Positions 56,712-64,000 of a DNA stretch of 64,000 nt are shown here, one piece after another. The DNA comes from Methanofervidicoccus sp. A16 (GTDB taxonomy: Archaea > AGJL01 > Methanococci > Methanococcales > Methanococcaceae): positions 868,001 to 932,000 of the forward strand of contig NZ_CP022242.1 in the NCBI RefSeq assembly GCF_003351865.1, written 5' to 3'. Numbering within the stretch: position 1 is the stretch's first letter; each line of letters begins with the position of its first letter. A program made the translations under genes and the position numbers. A model generated the notes under the pieces. The model was not told where the DNA came from. It made no database searches and saw only the letters and a program-made list of their open reading frames with translations.

Positions 56712-57023
56712 ACCTTGGTTCCCACCAAGTAGTAATTAAAAAATAATAAAAAGATAATTATTATAATTAAAAATCATAATGAAAATAATCAATATAAAAC
56801 CTATTCTTTTAAAGATCTTTCCGAACCCTTAGGTAAGATAGAAAATCCTATTCTGAATCCCTGTATTAGAAGGTATTCAGAGGATCATTCTCCTTCAATC
56901 TTCTTTTAAAAATGCTATATCTGGGATGATAGAAGTTTTCTGTTTTTTAAACCTTTTCTTTATTATTTTTTTATAATTATTTTTATTATTCTTTAAAATA
57001 TCCTTTTGATGGGAACTAGGGTT
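56712..57023 (+). repeat. Type A intergenic element, copy A6 (complete)
   Basis: 312 bp with inverted ends ACCTTGGTTCCCACCAAG and TTTTGATGGGAACTAGGGTT. The core has AAGATCTTTCCGAACCCTTA and GGTAAGATAGAAAATCCTA. Its own hairpin pairs CTGAAT (56853-56858) with ATTCAG (56875-56880). Confidence 0.7.
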
Positions 57024-57094
57024 CAATATTATCTCTTTATTATGGATTTTTAATTATTATTTTTTATTTTTAAACTTAATAATTATTAAAAAAA

Positions 57095-58987
57095 TTAATC
57101 TTCAGGTAGGCTAAATCCTATCAGTTTTATACCGTATCCGTACTCCCACTCCTTAGTGTCCCTTCCTGCAAGCATATCTACAATTGATGGATATTCTCCT
57201 GAAGGATCTTCTACAAAGTATGGGTTATAACTAACTCCTTCTCCGTAATGGGTTCCATAGGCTCTGCTTGGTGAAATATAGATTAGTGGGTATATTCTTG
57301 AGATACTTCCACTAACATACACCTTAGGCTCTATTGGTGCATACTTTCTAACTCTGAAGTTGTCAAAGTATATATGTTGGTATAAGGATTTTTTATGATC
57401 CCCCCAAGAGGTCCCAAGTAAAAAGTGACTTCCATAAGGGTTGTAAATTGTTGCACTTATTATCCATGGATTTTCAATATTGTATTTAATATAATTTTCT
57501 AAAGGAGTGTAGGTTCCACTTACTTCTTTTACTTTATTCCCATTTACTTCTTTTTCGGTAATAAGAATTTTTATATGATACCAAGTTTCTTTTTGAAGTG
57601 ATGAAGTATAAGCGTGATTTACTCTTATTCTATTGTCATACTCGTATAACCCGTCAGCGGTATTTCGAATAGCATATATGTGCTCATTACATATCATTAC
57701 TCCTGGGAATAGTTGGGCGTTATCATCCCAATATAAATTTTTACCACCAAAGTAGGCATATAGCGCATAATCATCGTTTCTGTATCTTCCTCCTAAATCA
57801 AAGGTATAAAATGCATCTGGATGAGTTGTAGTGAATCCATAATACTGGGGATTTGCAAAATATCCTATCATTATATTTGGGGCGGGATATGGCTTCCATC
57901 TCCTCCTATTCTTTATTTTATAATTATTATCCCCCCATCCATCAACCTCTACTATATAATTCTTCAAACTCACATTGTTAAAGGAGATTATTCTTGCAAC
58001 TGGAGGAGCATTTTCACATCCAACTACTCGTCTGTTGTACATATCATTGTATAAGAGATAGTTATTACTAAAATTATAGTACTTCCAGTCTCCATAGAGA
58101 TCGTTCCATCTGACACCTATCGAATCGTTAGATTCAAAGTCGTCAAACAACTCAAACACTAGATATCCATTACTCTCCCGTTTTTTTGGATAGGTAGATA
58201 CTAAATATACTGTAGTATTTTTACCGGCTTCTAACTCAGGAACCTTTATCCATATAATAGCCTTGTCGTTGCTAATATTATCATTACTATAGTTCCAGTA
58301 CTCTATCCAATAGGGTATATGGCGGTTTTCCTCATCTACAAATCTTAACCCCTTGCCATTAGGATCGATAGAGAAGTTAAAATTACTATTGTTTAGAATA
58401 ATTTTTACCTGAAAGTCTGTTAAATCGTAATTATTGGGGTTGGATATATTTATCGGCATAATATAGGTAGGTTTTAGATAGTGATACGCGTCTAATATAG
58501 TTTTTACAGTTACGTATTGGAAAGACTCTATACTATCCGTCCTGTTTATAGTTCCATTGTAGGATAAAGTATAACTAAAATCGTAATCTATTCTAAATGT
58601 AAATCCATCAATCATGGTGATATTTGTAATGTTGAAGGAATATGTGAAGTTGTAACCTTGGTCACTGTAATATTCACTTACGTTATTTAAGTAATTCCTT
58701 ATATAATCTTCTGTATTGCTCCATAAGTAATTTACAACTTCCTCAGAACTGTTAAAAAATGTTCTATCCATAGCAACTTTTAAACTGGCGTTATTTAACA
58801 CCTTGTTAAATACGGGGGATAAGGAAGAGGATACTACATGTTCTACAGATGAAGATTTTAAATCCACAGAAGTAGCCCTCATCTCCTCTATTACCTGTCT
58901 TTTTTGGAGGTCGATGGTGTTATAAAAAAGTGCTGCCGTTAGTAGTAATAAAAGAGTTAGTATGAGCATAGTATGAGATGTATACAT
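57095..58987 (-). CDS. DUF2341 surface protein, last gene of a pilin-like operon
   Basis: 630 residues. An N-terminal hydrophobic helix (about 5-23, TMLILTLLLLLTAALFYNTI) is followed by a coil and an alpha/beta segment. A DUF2341 domain (about 170-260: NPNNYDLTDFQVKIIL, IPYWIEYWNYS, AIIWIKVPELEAGKNTTVYL) and a lectin/laminin-G-like beta-sandwich (about 275-545: FELFDDFES to YFDNFRVRKYAP) come next. Heavy NxS/T content suggests glycosylation. It starts 2 bp after the preceding gene. Probably an extracellular adhesin or minor pilin; function not established. Confidence 0.72.
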   Translation of the reverse strand: MYTSHTMLILTLLLLLTAALFYNTIDLQKRQVIEEMRATSVDLKSSSVEHVVSSSLSPVFNKVLNNASLKVAMDRTFFNSSEEVVNYLWSNTEDYIRNYLNNVSEYYSDQGYNFTYSFNITNITMIDGFTFRIDYDFSYTLSYNGTINRTDSIESFQYVTVKTILDAYHYLKPTYIMPINISNPNNYDLTDFQVKIILNNSNFNFSIDPNGKGLRFVDEENRHIPYWIEYWNYSNDNISNDKAIIWIKVPELEAGKNTTVYLVSTYPKKRESNGYLVFELFDDFESNDSIGVRWNDLYGDWKYYNFSNNYLLYNDMYNRRVVGCENAPPVARIISFNNVSLKNYIVEVDGWGDNNYKIKNRRRWKPYPAPNIMIGYFANPQYYGFTTTHPDAFYTFDLGGRYRNDDYALYAYFGGKNLYWDDNAQLFPGVMICNEHIYAIRNTADGLYEYDNRIRVNHAYTSSLQKETWYHIKILITEKEVNGNKVKEVSGTYTPLENYIKYNIENPWIISATIYNPYGSHFLLGTSWGDHKKSLYQHIYFDNFRVRKYAPIEPKVYVSGSISRIYPLIYISPSRAYGTHYGEGVSYNPYFVEDPSGEYPSIVDMLAGRDTKEWEYGYGIKLIGFSLPED

Positions 58988-58989
58988 AT

Positions 58990-59523
58990 TTAACCACCAC
59001 AGATCAGGGTGATGTTAATAGGCCTATTTGATCTAAAGTAGTATATGGCCCTTTTATAAGGATAATTATAATTATGCTGATTTAGATAGTTGTAAGTCTC
59101 TTCTTCACTTAAAAAGTGTTTCTCTGTTATATTTAGTGAATTACTATCTCCATATATACCGTACCACCCTTCCGTTCTGTTTATCACTATAACTGTAGAT
59201 ACTATAACAGTATCAATGTTATTGAGGTTCCCTTCCGATATGGTATAGTTTCCAATAGTTAGTACATAATTATCTACATCAATTCTATTTTCTAATACTT
59301 CTTTTGCCATGGACTCATAACCATTGTTTATAAGTAGTATAGCAGATTCCAAAGTACCGTCTGATACAAGGGATTTTAACTGGGCACTTGCTTTGTCATA
59401 TAAAATATTCGTTCTCACAGCATCAACGTAACTATCTGTATGTTCTACCATAGATAAGGTAAAGAAACCCATTCCAACTATAAGAATAATCACTCCAATG
59501 AGTATATCACTATCAAATATCAT
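58990..59523 (-). CDS. Pilin-like small surface protein
   Basis: 177 residues. The N-terminus MIFDSDILIGVIILIVGMGFF is a short leader and a hydrophobic helix, as in type IV pilin-like proteins, although no clear Gly-Gln or Gly-Phe peptidase site is present. The rest is a small alpha/beta domain with an Asn-rich middle and a C-terminal ICGG. The ATG at 59523 follows GGGGATGAT; another ATG is at 59529. It sits between two DUF2341 proteins with 9 and 2 bp spacing. Confidence 0.62.
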   Translation of the reverse strand: MIFDSDILIGVIILIVGMGFFTLSMVEHTDSYVDAVRTNILYDKASAQLKSLVSDGTLESAILLINNGYESMAKEVLENRIDVDNYVLTIGNYTISEGNLNNIDTVIVSTVIVINRTEGWYGIYGDSNSLNITEKHFLSEEETYNYLNQHNYNYPYKRAIYYFRSNRPINITLICGG

Positions 59524-59532
59524 AATCATCCC

Positions 59533-61440
59533 CTAATTTTTCAGAGGTATAATACAAGATATATTTGCAGGTTTTAATTTCAATACATATATTGTAGAAG
59601 GTTCAGAGTATACGATATTCAAAGTTATAGGTACATCTTGGGATATATTCATTATCTTTATTTCATTAGGTTGATGCATATCCCAGTTGTGAGTATTTAT
59701 TACCTTTCCAAACTCACTTAACGTTGGAGTACTACTAATATGCATCCTAAATGGAACTCCATTGACAGATAGTACTACATCTACATCTTGCGGTGCTGAA
59801 ATATTTATATATTCTAACGTAGAAGGCCTTCTAGTACCAAAATATAAAATCTCTCCCATGGTGATATTTTCAGATATTATCCTATTACTAGGATATCTCC
59901 ACATCTTTACAGGCACTAAGAGATTCTTTGTTTTAACGTAAAGGTTACTGGAATTGAGTCCAGTATTAGTGATATTTATTACATGTACATTGGAGGTTAT
60001 ATCAGGGGTACCTCTAAAGTAGTAGGTTACATTAAGTGAGATAGTCTCAACAGATTCCATTAAATTCTCTCTTACTGTTACACCTACTCTTGGAGCATAC
60101 TTTCTAACCTTAACATTATCAAACCAGTATTCTTCACTATGAGTTCCTGATGCAGTTCCTAAAAGTATATATCTTTGATTGGAAGGATCATCATCAACTT
60201 CACAATGCGTCTTAACCATTGAGTCTGTATTATCATTTGGGTTTGGATCTCCATAGTGCCCATTGAAGAATCTCCAGATTGAGGCATTACATATTCTATT
60301 TTTAGCAGAGTCACTATGTTCAAGTATAAACTTCTCATAGTACCATATATTATCGTAGGTAAAGATGTTTGAGGAGGATACAATTTCTTCATTATAATTA
60401 CGACATATTGCAAAAATTTGATAACATCCCGTAAATGAATTGTAAAATTGATTATCTTTACCTGGACGGACAGAAGAATCGGCGTAAAATCCTACCATGG
60501 TATCAGGACTATCCGCACTCCCTCCCTGTGCTCCAGTACGACCTTTAACTATGGCCTCTAAGATGTATATATCTCCATTTGAGACTTTTAAAGAGTCTCT
60601 TGAGATTATACTTCTGTACCTCTCACTACTTGCTTTCAAGTGTGCCACATGGTTCTTCTCAGAACCTCCGTTGTAAAAAGGTAACTCACTATCCTCTATA
60701 ACTTCCCACTCTCCTCTTAAAATTTTCCAAGTATCATTTATCTTTCCATCCTCAAAATCATCGAAGAATATAAATACCGCCTCACCGTTATCCCGTATAT
60801 CAGGATTCTCACTCTGATTCCTCCTTAAATATATAATAGTGTATCCATTACGAGGTATCTTATTTACCTTTATCCATACTCTTCCTATTTTATTATACTC
60901 CCAGATCTCGATCCAGTAGGGGATCTCTTCAAGGGTTCCACTGTCATTTTCCCAGAAACTTATACTCTTTCCATCTGGAGAGAAATCGAAGTTAAAGTTA
61001 GAGGGAGTCAAAGTAACCAACACCTGGAAACCCTCTAAATCGTAGTCATTTGGGTTGGAGATATTTATTATATACTCCCAAGTACTCTCGTATGTAGCAA
61101 TACCCTCATAATCTGTACCTCTAACTGAAAATGGGTCAAAAGTCCCTGGAATGGTGTCCCTTGAGGTATAATACCTCTCCCTTACCCTATCAACAAATCT
61201 TAAATAGTCTGGAACGTAGGAATTTGATGGAAACTCATGATCCTTGAACAACTTATTCGCTATTAAATTACTCTTTTCAAAGGCCTCAATATCCCTTTTT
61301 TCCTCATGGAATGTTAAAATGTTATGGGTAATTGTAAAGTATCCAACGTAAAAGATGAGGAGTACTATCATGACAGCTACAATAGCCTCAAAGGTAAATA
61401 TATACCCTTTATTTGATCTCAACTTTGACAACCCTATCAT
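59533..61440 (-). CDS. DUF2341 surface protein with type IV pilin-like N-terminus
   Basis: 635 residues and first of a three-gene operon. The N-terminus LRSNKGYIFTFEAIVAVMIV has a basic leader ending Lys-Gly, then a hydrophobic helix with a glutamate near position +6. This resembles a type IV prepilin signal. A DUF2341 domain (about 130-215; NPNDYDLEGFQVLVTL, IPYWIEIWEYN, GRVWIKVNKIPRNGYTIIYL) and a LamG-like sandwich (about 225-455; FIFFDDFEDGKINDTWKIL to YWFDNVKVRKYAP) follow. A final beta domain ends the protein. It shares the DUF2341-LamG pair with the third gene. Likely part of a surface fibre or adhesin. Confidence 0.74.
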   Translation of the reverse strand: MIGLSKLRSNKGYIFTFEAIVAVMIVLLIFYVGYFTITHNILTFHEEKRDIEAFEKSNLIANKLFKDHEFPSNSYVPDYLRFVDRVRERYYTSRDTIPGTFDPFSVRGTDYEGIATYESTWEYIINISNPNDYDLEGFQVLVTLTPSNFNFDFSPDGKSISFWENDSGTLEEIPYWIEIWEYNKIGRVWIKVNKIPRNGYTIIYLRRNQSENPDIRDNGEAVFIFFDDFEDGKINDTWKILRGEWEVIEDSELPFYNGGSEKNHVAHLKASSERYRSIISRDSLKVSNGDIYILEAIVKGRTGAQGGSADSPDTMVGFYADSSVRPGKDNQFYNSFTGCYQIFAICRNYNEEIVSSSNIFTYDNIWYYEKFILEHSDSAKNRICNASIWRFFNGHYGDPNPNDNTDSMVKTHCEVDDDPSNQRYILLGTASGTHSEEYWFDNVKVRKYAPRVGVTVRENLMESVETISLNVTYYFRGTPDITSNVHVINITNTGLNSSNLYVKTKNLLVPVKMWRYPSNRIISENITMGEILYFGTRRPSTLEYINISAPQDVDVVLSVNGVPFRMHISSTPTLSEFGKVINTHNWDMHQPNEIKIMNISQDVPITLNIVYSEPSTIYVLKLKPANISCIIPLKN

Positions 61441-61689
61441 ATAACTCCCTTCTTAGATATTAATTAATAGATTTATATATTATTAATTTTTATAAAAACA
61501 TTCTCTTTTAAAATTAAACACTAATGGAATATAAAAATAGTAAGACATTAGACTTGTTTTATAATTCCTTTAATCAATTATAATTACTCTAAAATAAATA
61601 TAAATTTTTATAATTTATTAAAAAAATAAAAAATCTTGGATTGTTCCTCATGTAGAAAATAGTAAGGATCTTCTTTACCCTCTAAAATC

Positions 61690-62400
61690 TCAGTACTCCC
61701 TTTCTAATTTAATATACTTTATCTTCTCCACCTTATACTTCTGTTCAAACTCCTCTTCCTTTATCCGCTCTCCAGTGATCATATAAACTACTCTATCTCC
61801 TATAGACGCTATTAAATCCCCACTCCTCTCCAAATACTTAGCCATGAATATAGTCTCTGTAGCCATGGTTATGTTCCTTGGATCCTCAACGATATAACTG
61901 ATCATCTCCCTGTAGAGTTGTTCGTAGAGTTTATTTATCTTTTTATCCCGTGCATGTACATCTCTGGCCAACTTCTCATCTCTATTTTTAAATGCCTGAA
62001 GTGCATCACTTAACATCTCCCCAAGGCGTTCTGTCATAGTTGTTATGATCTCGTTCTCCCTCTTAATATTTAAGTCGGATCTTAGCGTAATCCCTGCGAT
62101 CTTATAGGCACAGTCTCCTATCTTCTCCAGTTTCGATATTATCTTTATAATAGTCAGTATAGTTCTCAAATCTGTTGCCACAGGCTGATAGAGTGCTATA
62201 AGTTTAATACACTTATCCTCGATCTCCATCTCCTTTAGATCTATAATATCGTCCCCTCTTCTCACCTTCTTAGCAAGTTCCCTATCACAGTTTAGAAAGG
62301 CCTCTGTGGATTTATTTAAGGCAGATATACAGATATTCCCCATATCGACAACATCGTCTTCTACCATTTTTAACTTAGAGTAGAATATTTCCTTTGTCAT
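61690..62400 (-). CDS. phoU: Phosphate transport regulator PhoU
   Basis: 236 residues, two tandem PhoU helical bundles. Metal/phosphate-site segments include RRGDDIIDLKEMEIEDKCI and LISKLEKIGDCAYKIAG-like, then MAKYLERSGDLIASIGDRV near the end. It modulates the Pst importer. The frame opens at GTG 62412, but GGTGATATCT places the ATG at 62400. It lies 19 bp after pstB. Confidence 0.92.
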   Translation of the reverse strand: MTKEIFYSKLKMVEDDVVDMGNICISALNKSTEAFLNCDRELAKKVRRGDDIIDLKEMEIEDKCIKLIALYQPVATDLRTILTIIKIISKLEKIGDCAYKIAGITLRSDLNIKRENEIITTMTERLGEMLSDALQAFKNRDEKLARDVHARDKKINKLYEQLYREMISYIVEDPRNITMATETIFMAKYLERSGDLIASIGDRVVYMITGERIKEEEFEQKYKVEKIKYIKLEREY

Positions 62401-62419
62401 AGATATCACCAAATTCTAT

Positions 62420-63181
62420 TTATCCGAATCTACCACTGATATAATCTTCAGTCTCCTTCCTTGAAGGTGCAAGGAATATCTTTTCAGTTTTATCGAACTC
62501 TATAAGTTCTCCCATTAAGAAGAATGCTGTATAATCTGATACCCTACTCGCCTGCTGCATATTGTGGGTAACAACTACAACAGTGTAATCTTTTTTTAAC
62601 TCTACCATAAGATCCTCTATCTTCTGGGTAGATATAGGATCAAGTGCAGATGTTGGTTCATCTAACAGTATAACTTCAGGTTTAACTGCTATGGTACGGG
62701 CTATACAGAGCCTCTGTTGTTGTCCTCCAGATAGTTCAAATGCAGATTTTTTCAAGTCATCCTTGACCTCATCCCATAGAGCAGCCTTCTTTAGGGCCCA
62801 TTCTACAATCTCGTCTAAGACTTTTTTATCCTTTATACCGTGTATCCTTGGACCGAAGGCTACATTATCGTAGATACTCATTGGAAATGGATTTGGCTTT
62901 TGGAAAACCATCCCCACCCTCTTTCTCAGATCTACCACATCTACATCTTCATCGTATATGTTCTTTCCATCTAGAAGTACTTCACCCTCAATCTTTGTAT
63001 TGGGAACAAGATCGTTCAACCTGTTGAGACACCTTATAAAGGAACTTTTACCACATCCACTGGGACCTATTAGTGCAGTTATCTTGTTCTCGTATATTGG
63101 TAAGTTTATATTCTTAAGGGCGTGAAAATCTCCATAGTATAAGTTTAAATTTTTAGTTTCCATTTTTATCTTTCCACCCAT
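62420..63181 (-). CDS. pstB: Phosphate ABC transporter ATP-binding protein
   Basis: 253 residues. Walker [10 protein letters not shown] (39-47), [23 protein letters not shown] (PstB signature), [16 protein letters not shown] and Walker [14 protein letters not shown]. It powers PstSCA phosphate import. No pstS, pstC or pstA is adjacent, so these must be elsewhere. GGTGATGTA lies before the ATG at 63181; an ATG six codons later is possible. Its upstream region has a duplicated 16-bp motif. Confidence 0.95.
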   Translation of the reverse strand: MGGKIKMETKNLNLYYGDFHALKNINLPIYENKITALIGPSGCGKSSFIRCLNRLNDLVPNTKIEGEVLLDGKNIYDEDVDVVDLRKRVGMVFQKPNPFPMSIYDNVAFGPRIHGIKDKKVLDEIVEWALKKAALWDEVKDDLKKSAFELSGGQQQRLCIARTIAVKPEVILLDEPTSALDPISTQKIEDLMVELKKDYTVVVVTHNMQQASRVSDYTAFFLMGELIEFDKTEKIFLAPSRKETEDYISGRFG

Positions 63182-63511
63182 TACATCACCATAGGTAAAT
63201 TTTATTTATAAAAGTAGTTCTTTTATTTATAAAAGTGGCTCTAATATACCTTTTTTCTAATTTTTTTAACATTATAATAATTATTATTTTTATTTTAAAC
63301 TATACTGTAAAATCATATTTTATATAAATGTTTCTATAATGTCAAATTTTATTCACAAAATATAAACAGCATAGGACTCAATCTTAATTATAACAACGAA
63401 AAAAATAAAATATTGAATATATGTGTAATACCTCTTGATATTATTTCTTAATAAATTATAAATAACTTTTAACAGATAAAGATTTAAATAAATAAAAATA
63501 GGAGGAACACC
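63182..63511. promoter_or_regulatory. Divergent pstB-ppsA control region
   Basis: 330 bp. The motif TTTTATTTATAAAAGT occurs twice, at 63200-63215 and 63221-63236, 21 bp apart (two helical turns), close to pstB. It could be two TATA boxes or a repeated operator. On the ppsA side AATAAATTATAAATAAC near 63450 is TATA-like, and GGAGGAACACC is the ribosome binding site. Confidence 0.5.
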
Positions 63512-64000
63512 ATGAAATTGATAGCCTGGTTAGATGAGATTTCTAACAAAGATGTAGATATCGCAGGTGGGAAGGGAGCCTCCCTTGGTGAGATGTGGAA
63601 TGCAGGTTTTCCAGTACCTCCAGCATTTGTGGTCACTGCAGAGGCATACAGGTACTTTATAAGGGAGACGAAACTTGATAAAAAGATCAGAGAGATCCTG
63701 AAGGATATAGATGTAAATGACCCTGAGGAGTTAAATAGAAAATCAGAGGAAATAAGAAGATTAATACTAGATGCCAATATGCCGAAAGATCTGGAGATAA
63801 TCATTATCGAGAGTTATAACAGACTCTGTGAGGAGAGTGGTGGGGAGGAGGTATTTGTTGCAGTTAGGAGTTCTGCCACTGCAGAGGATCTACCTGATGC
63901 AAGTTTCGCTGGACAGCAGGAGACTTACTTAAATATTAAAGGGGCTAAAAACGTTGTTAAATCTGTTCAGAAGTGTTTTGCATCTCTCTTTACCCCAAGG
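63512..64000 (+). CDS. ppsA: Phosphoenolpyruvate synthase (partial, runs off the window)
   Basis: Converts pyruvate and ATP to phosphoenolpyruvate, AMP and phosphate, the entry to gluconeogenesis in methanogens. Only the first 163 codons are present: MKLIAWLDEISNKDVDIAGG, KGASLGEMWNAGFPVPPAFV and VAVRSSATAEDLPDASFAGQQE, all from the ATP-binding N-terminal domain. Whether the gene carries an intein, as reported for some Methanococcales, cannot be seen here. Confidence 0.95.
   Translation, partial: MKLIAWLDEISNKDVDIAGGKGASLGEMWNAGFPVPPAFVVTAEAYRYFIRETKLDKKIREILKDIDVNDPEELNRKSEEIRRLILDANMPKDLEIIIIESYNRLCEESGGEEVFVAVRSSATAEDLPDASFAGQQETYLNIKGAKNVVKSVQKCFASLFTPR

Noticed and set aside
1483-57023. 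CRISPR array interpretation of the repeated motif
   Set aside because: The ~20-bp motif is widely and irregularly spaced, occurs in inverted pairs, and the sequences between are themselves repeated. There are no regular unique spacers and no cas genes in the window.

Overview
The window comes from a thermophilic or hyperthermophilic methanogen of the order Methanococcales, probably close to Methanocaldococcus, Methanotorris or Methanothermococcus. The signs are: coenzyme F420 synthesis (cofD), a formaldehyde-activating/hexulose-phosphate synthase fusion, archaeal SRP19, Spt5, SecE, Cgi121 and Top6A, two FtsZ paralogues, very AT-rich intergenic DNA, GGTGAT-type ribosome binding sites, frequent TTG/GTG starts, and gene order resembling M. 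jannaschii (DUF373-corA-SRP19; ftsZ1-secE-spt5-rpl11; livJ/livGFHM). The genus cannot be fixed from the sequence alone.

Layout. 1-14.2 kb: argB, a six-cluster polyferredoxin, an orphan 5S rRNA embedded in a Thr-Pro-Tyr-Lys-5S-Asp tRNA operon, a 706-bp insertion sequence just upstream of that operon's promoter, bioF, a TrkA-type protein, dtdA, cofD, a MurG-like glycosyltransferase, a two-gene unit for a membrane-spanning winged-helix protein and a secreted cell-wall-binding-type protein, ftsZ2 and a flavoprotein. 14.3-23.2 kb: cobA, the cgi121-hisD-NTPase operon, the DUF373-corA-SRP19 operon, a polytopic membrane protein and a small heat-shock protein. 23.7-34.9 kb: a divergent cluster of surface proteins and transport genes. 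35.8-45.2 kb: a beta-propeller lipoprotein, diadenylate cyclase, intron-bearing tRNA-Trp, an orphan LolD-type ATPase operon, a CobT-like protein, the Fae-Hps fusion and a small hypothetical protein. 45.3-51.9 kb: a branched-chain amino-acid ABC importer whose livM is frameshifted. 52.7-56.4 kb: rpl11, spt5, secE, ftsZ1 and top6A. 57-61.4 kb: a three-gene operon of pilin-like and DUF2341 surface proteins. 61.7-64 kb: phoU, pstB and the start of ppsA.

The most notable protein system is at 23.8-34.9 kb. A periplasmic-binding protein of the iron/cobalamin class carries an N-terminal type-I dockerin. Around it lie four secreted proteins with cohesin-like domains. One is a 1,220-residue scaffold with four cohesin-like modules and an S-layer-type C-terminus; two have C-terminal membrane anchors and a third a short hydrophobic tail. 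Two different FecCD-type permeases follow. This reads as an ABC importer whose capture protein is docked to the cell surface by cohesin-dockerin pairing, a cellulosome principle used for nutrient uptake. No ATPase gene is present in the cluster.

The second notable feature is non-coding. Almost every intergenic gap above about 600 bp is built from a modular family of AT-rich elements. At least three core types (here called A, B and C) and several rarer ones are bounded by the same ~20-bp terminal inverted motif, consensus AACCCTAGTTCCCATCAAAG. The modules abut one another in different combinations, often sharing a single boundary motif. No transposase with matching ends is in the window.
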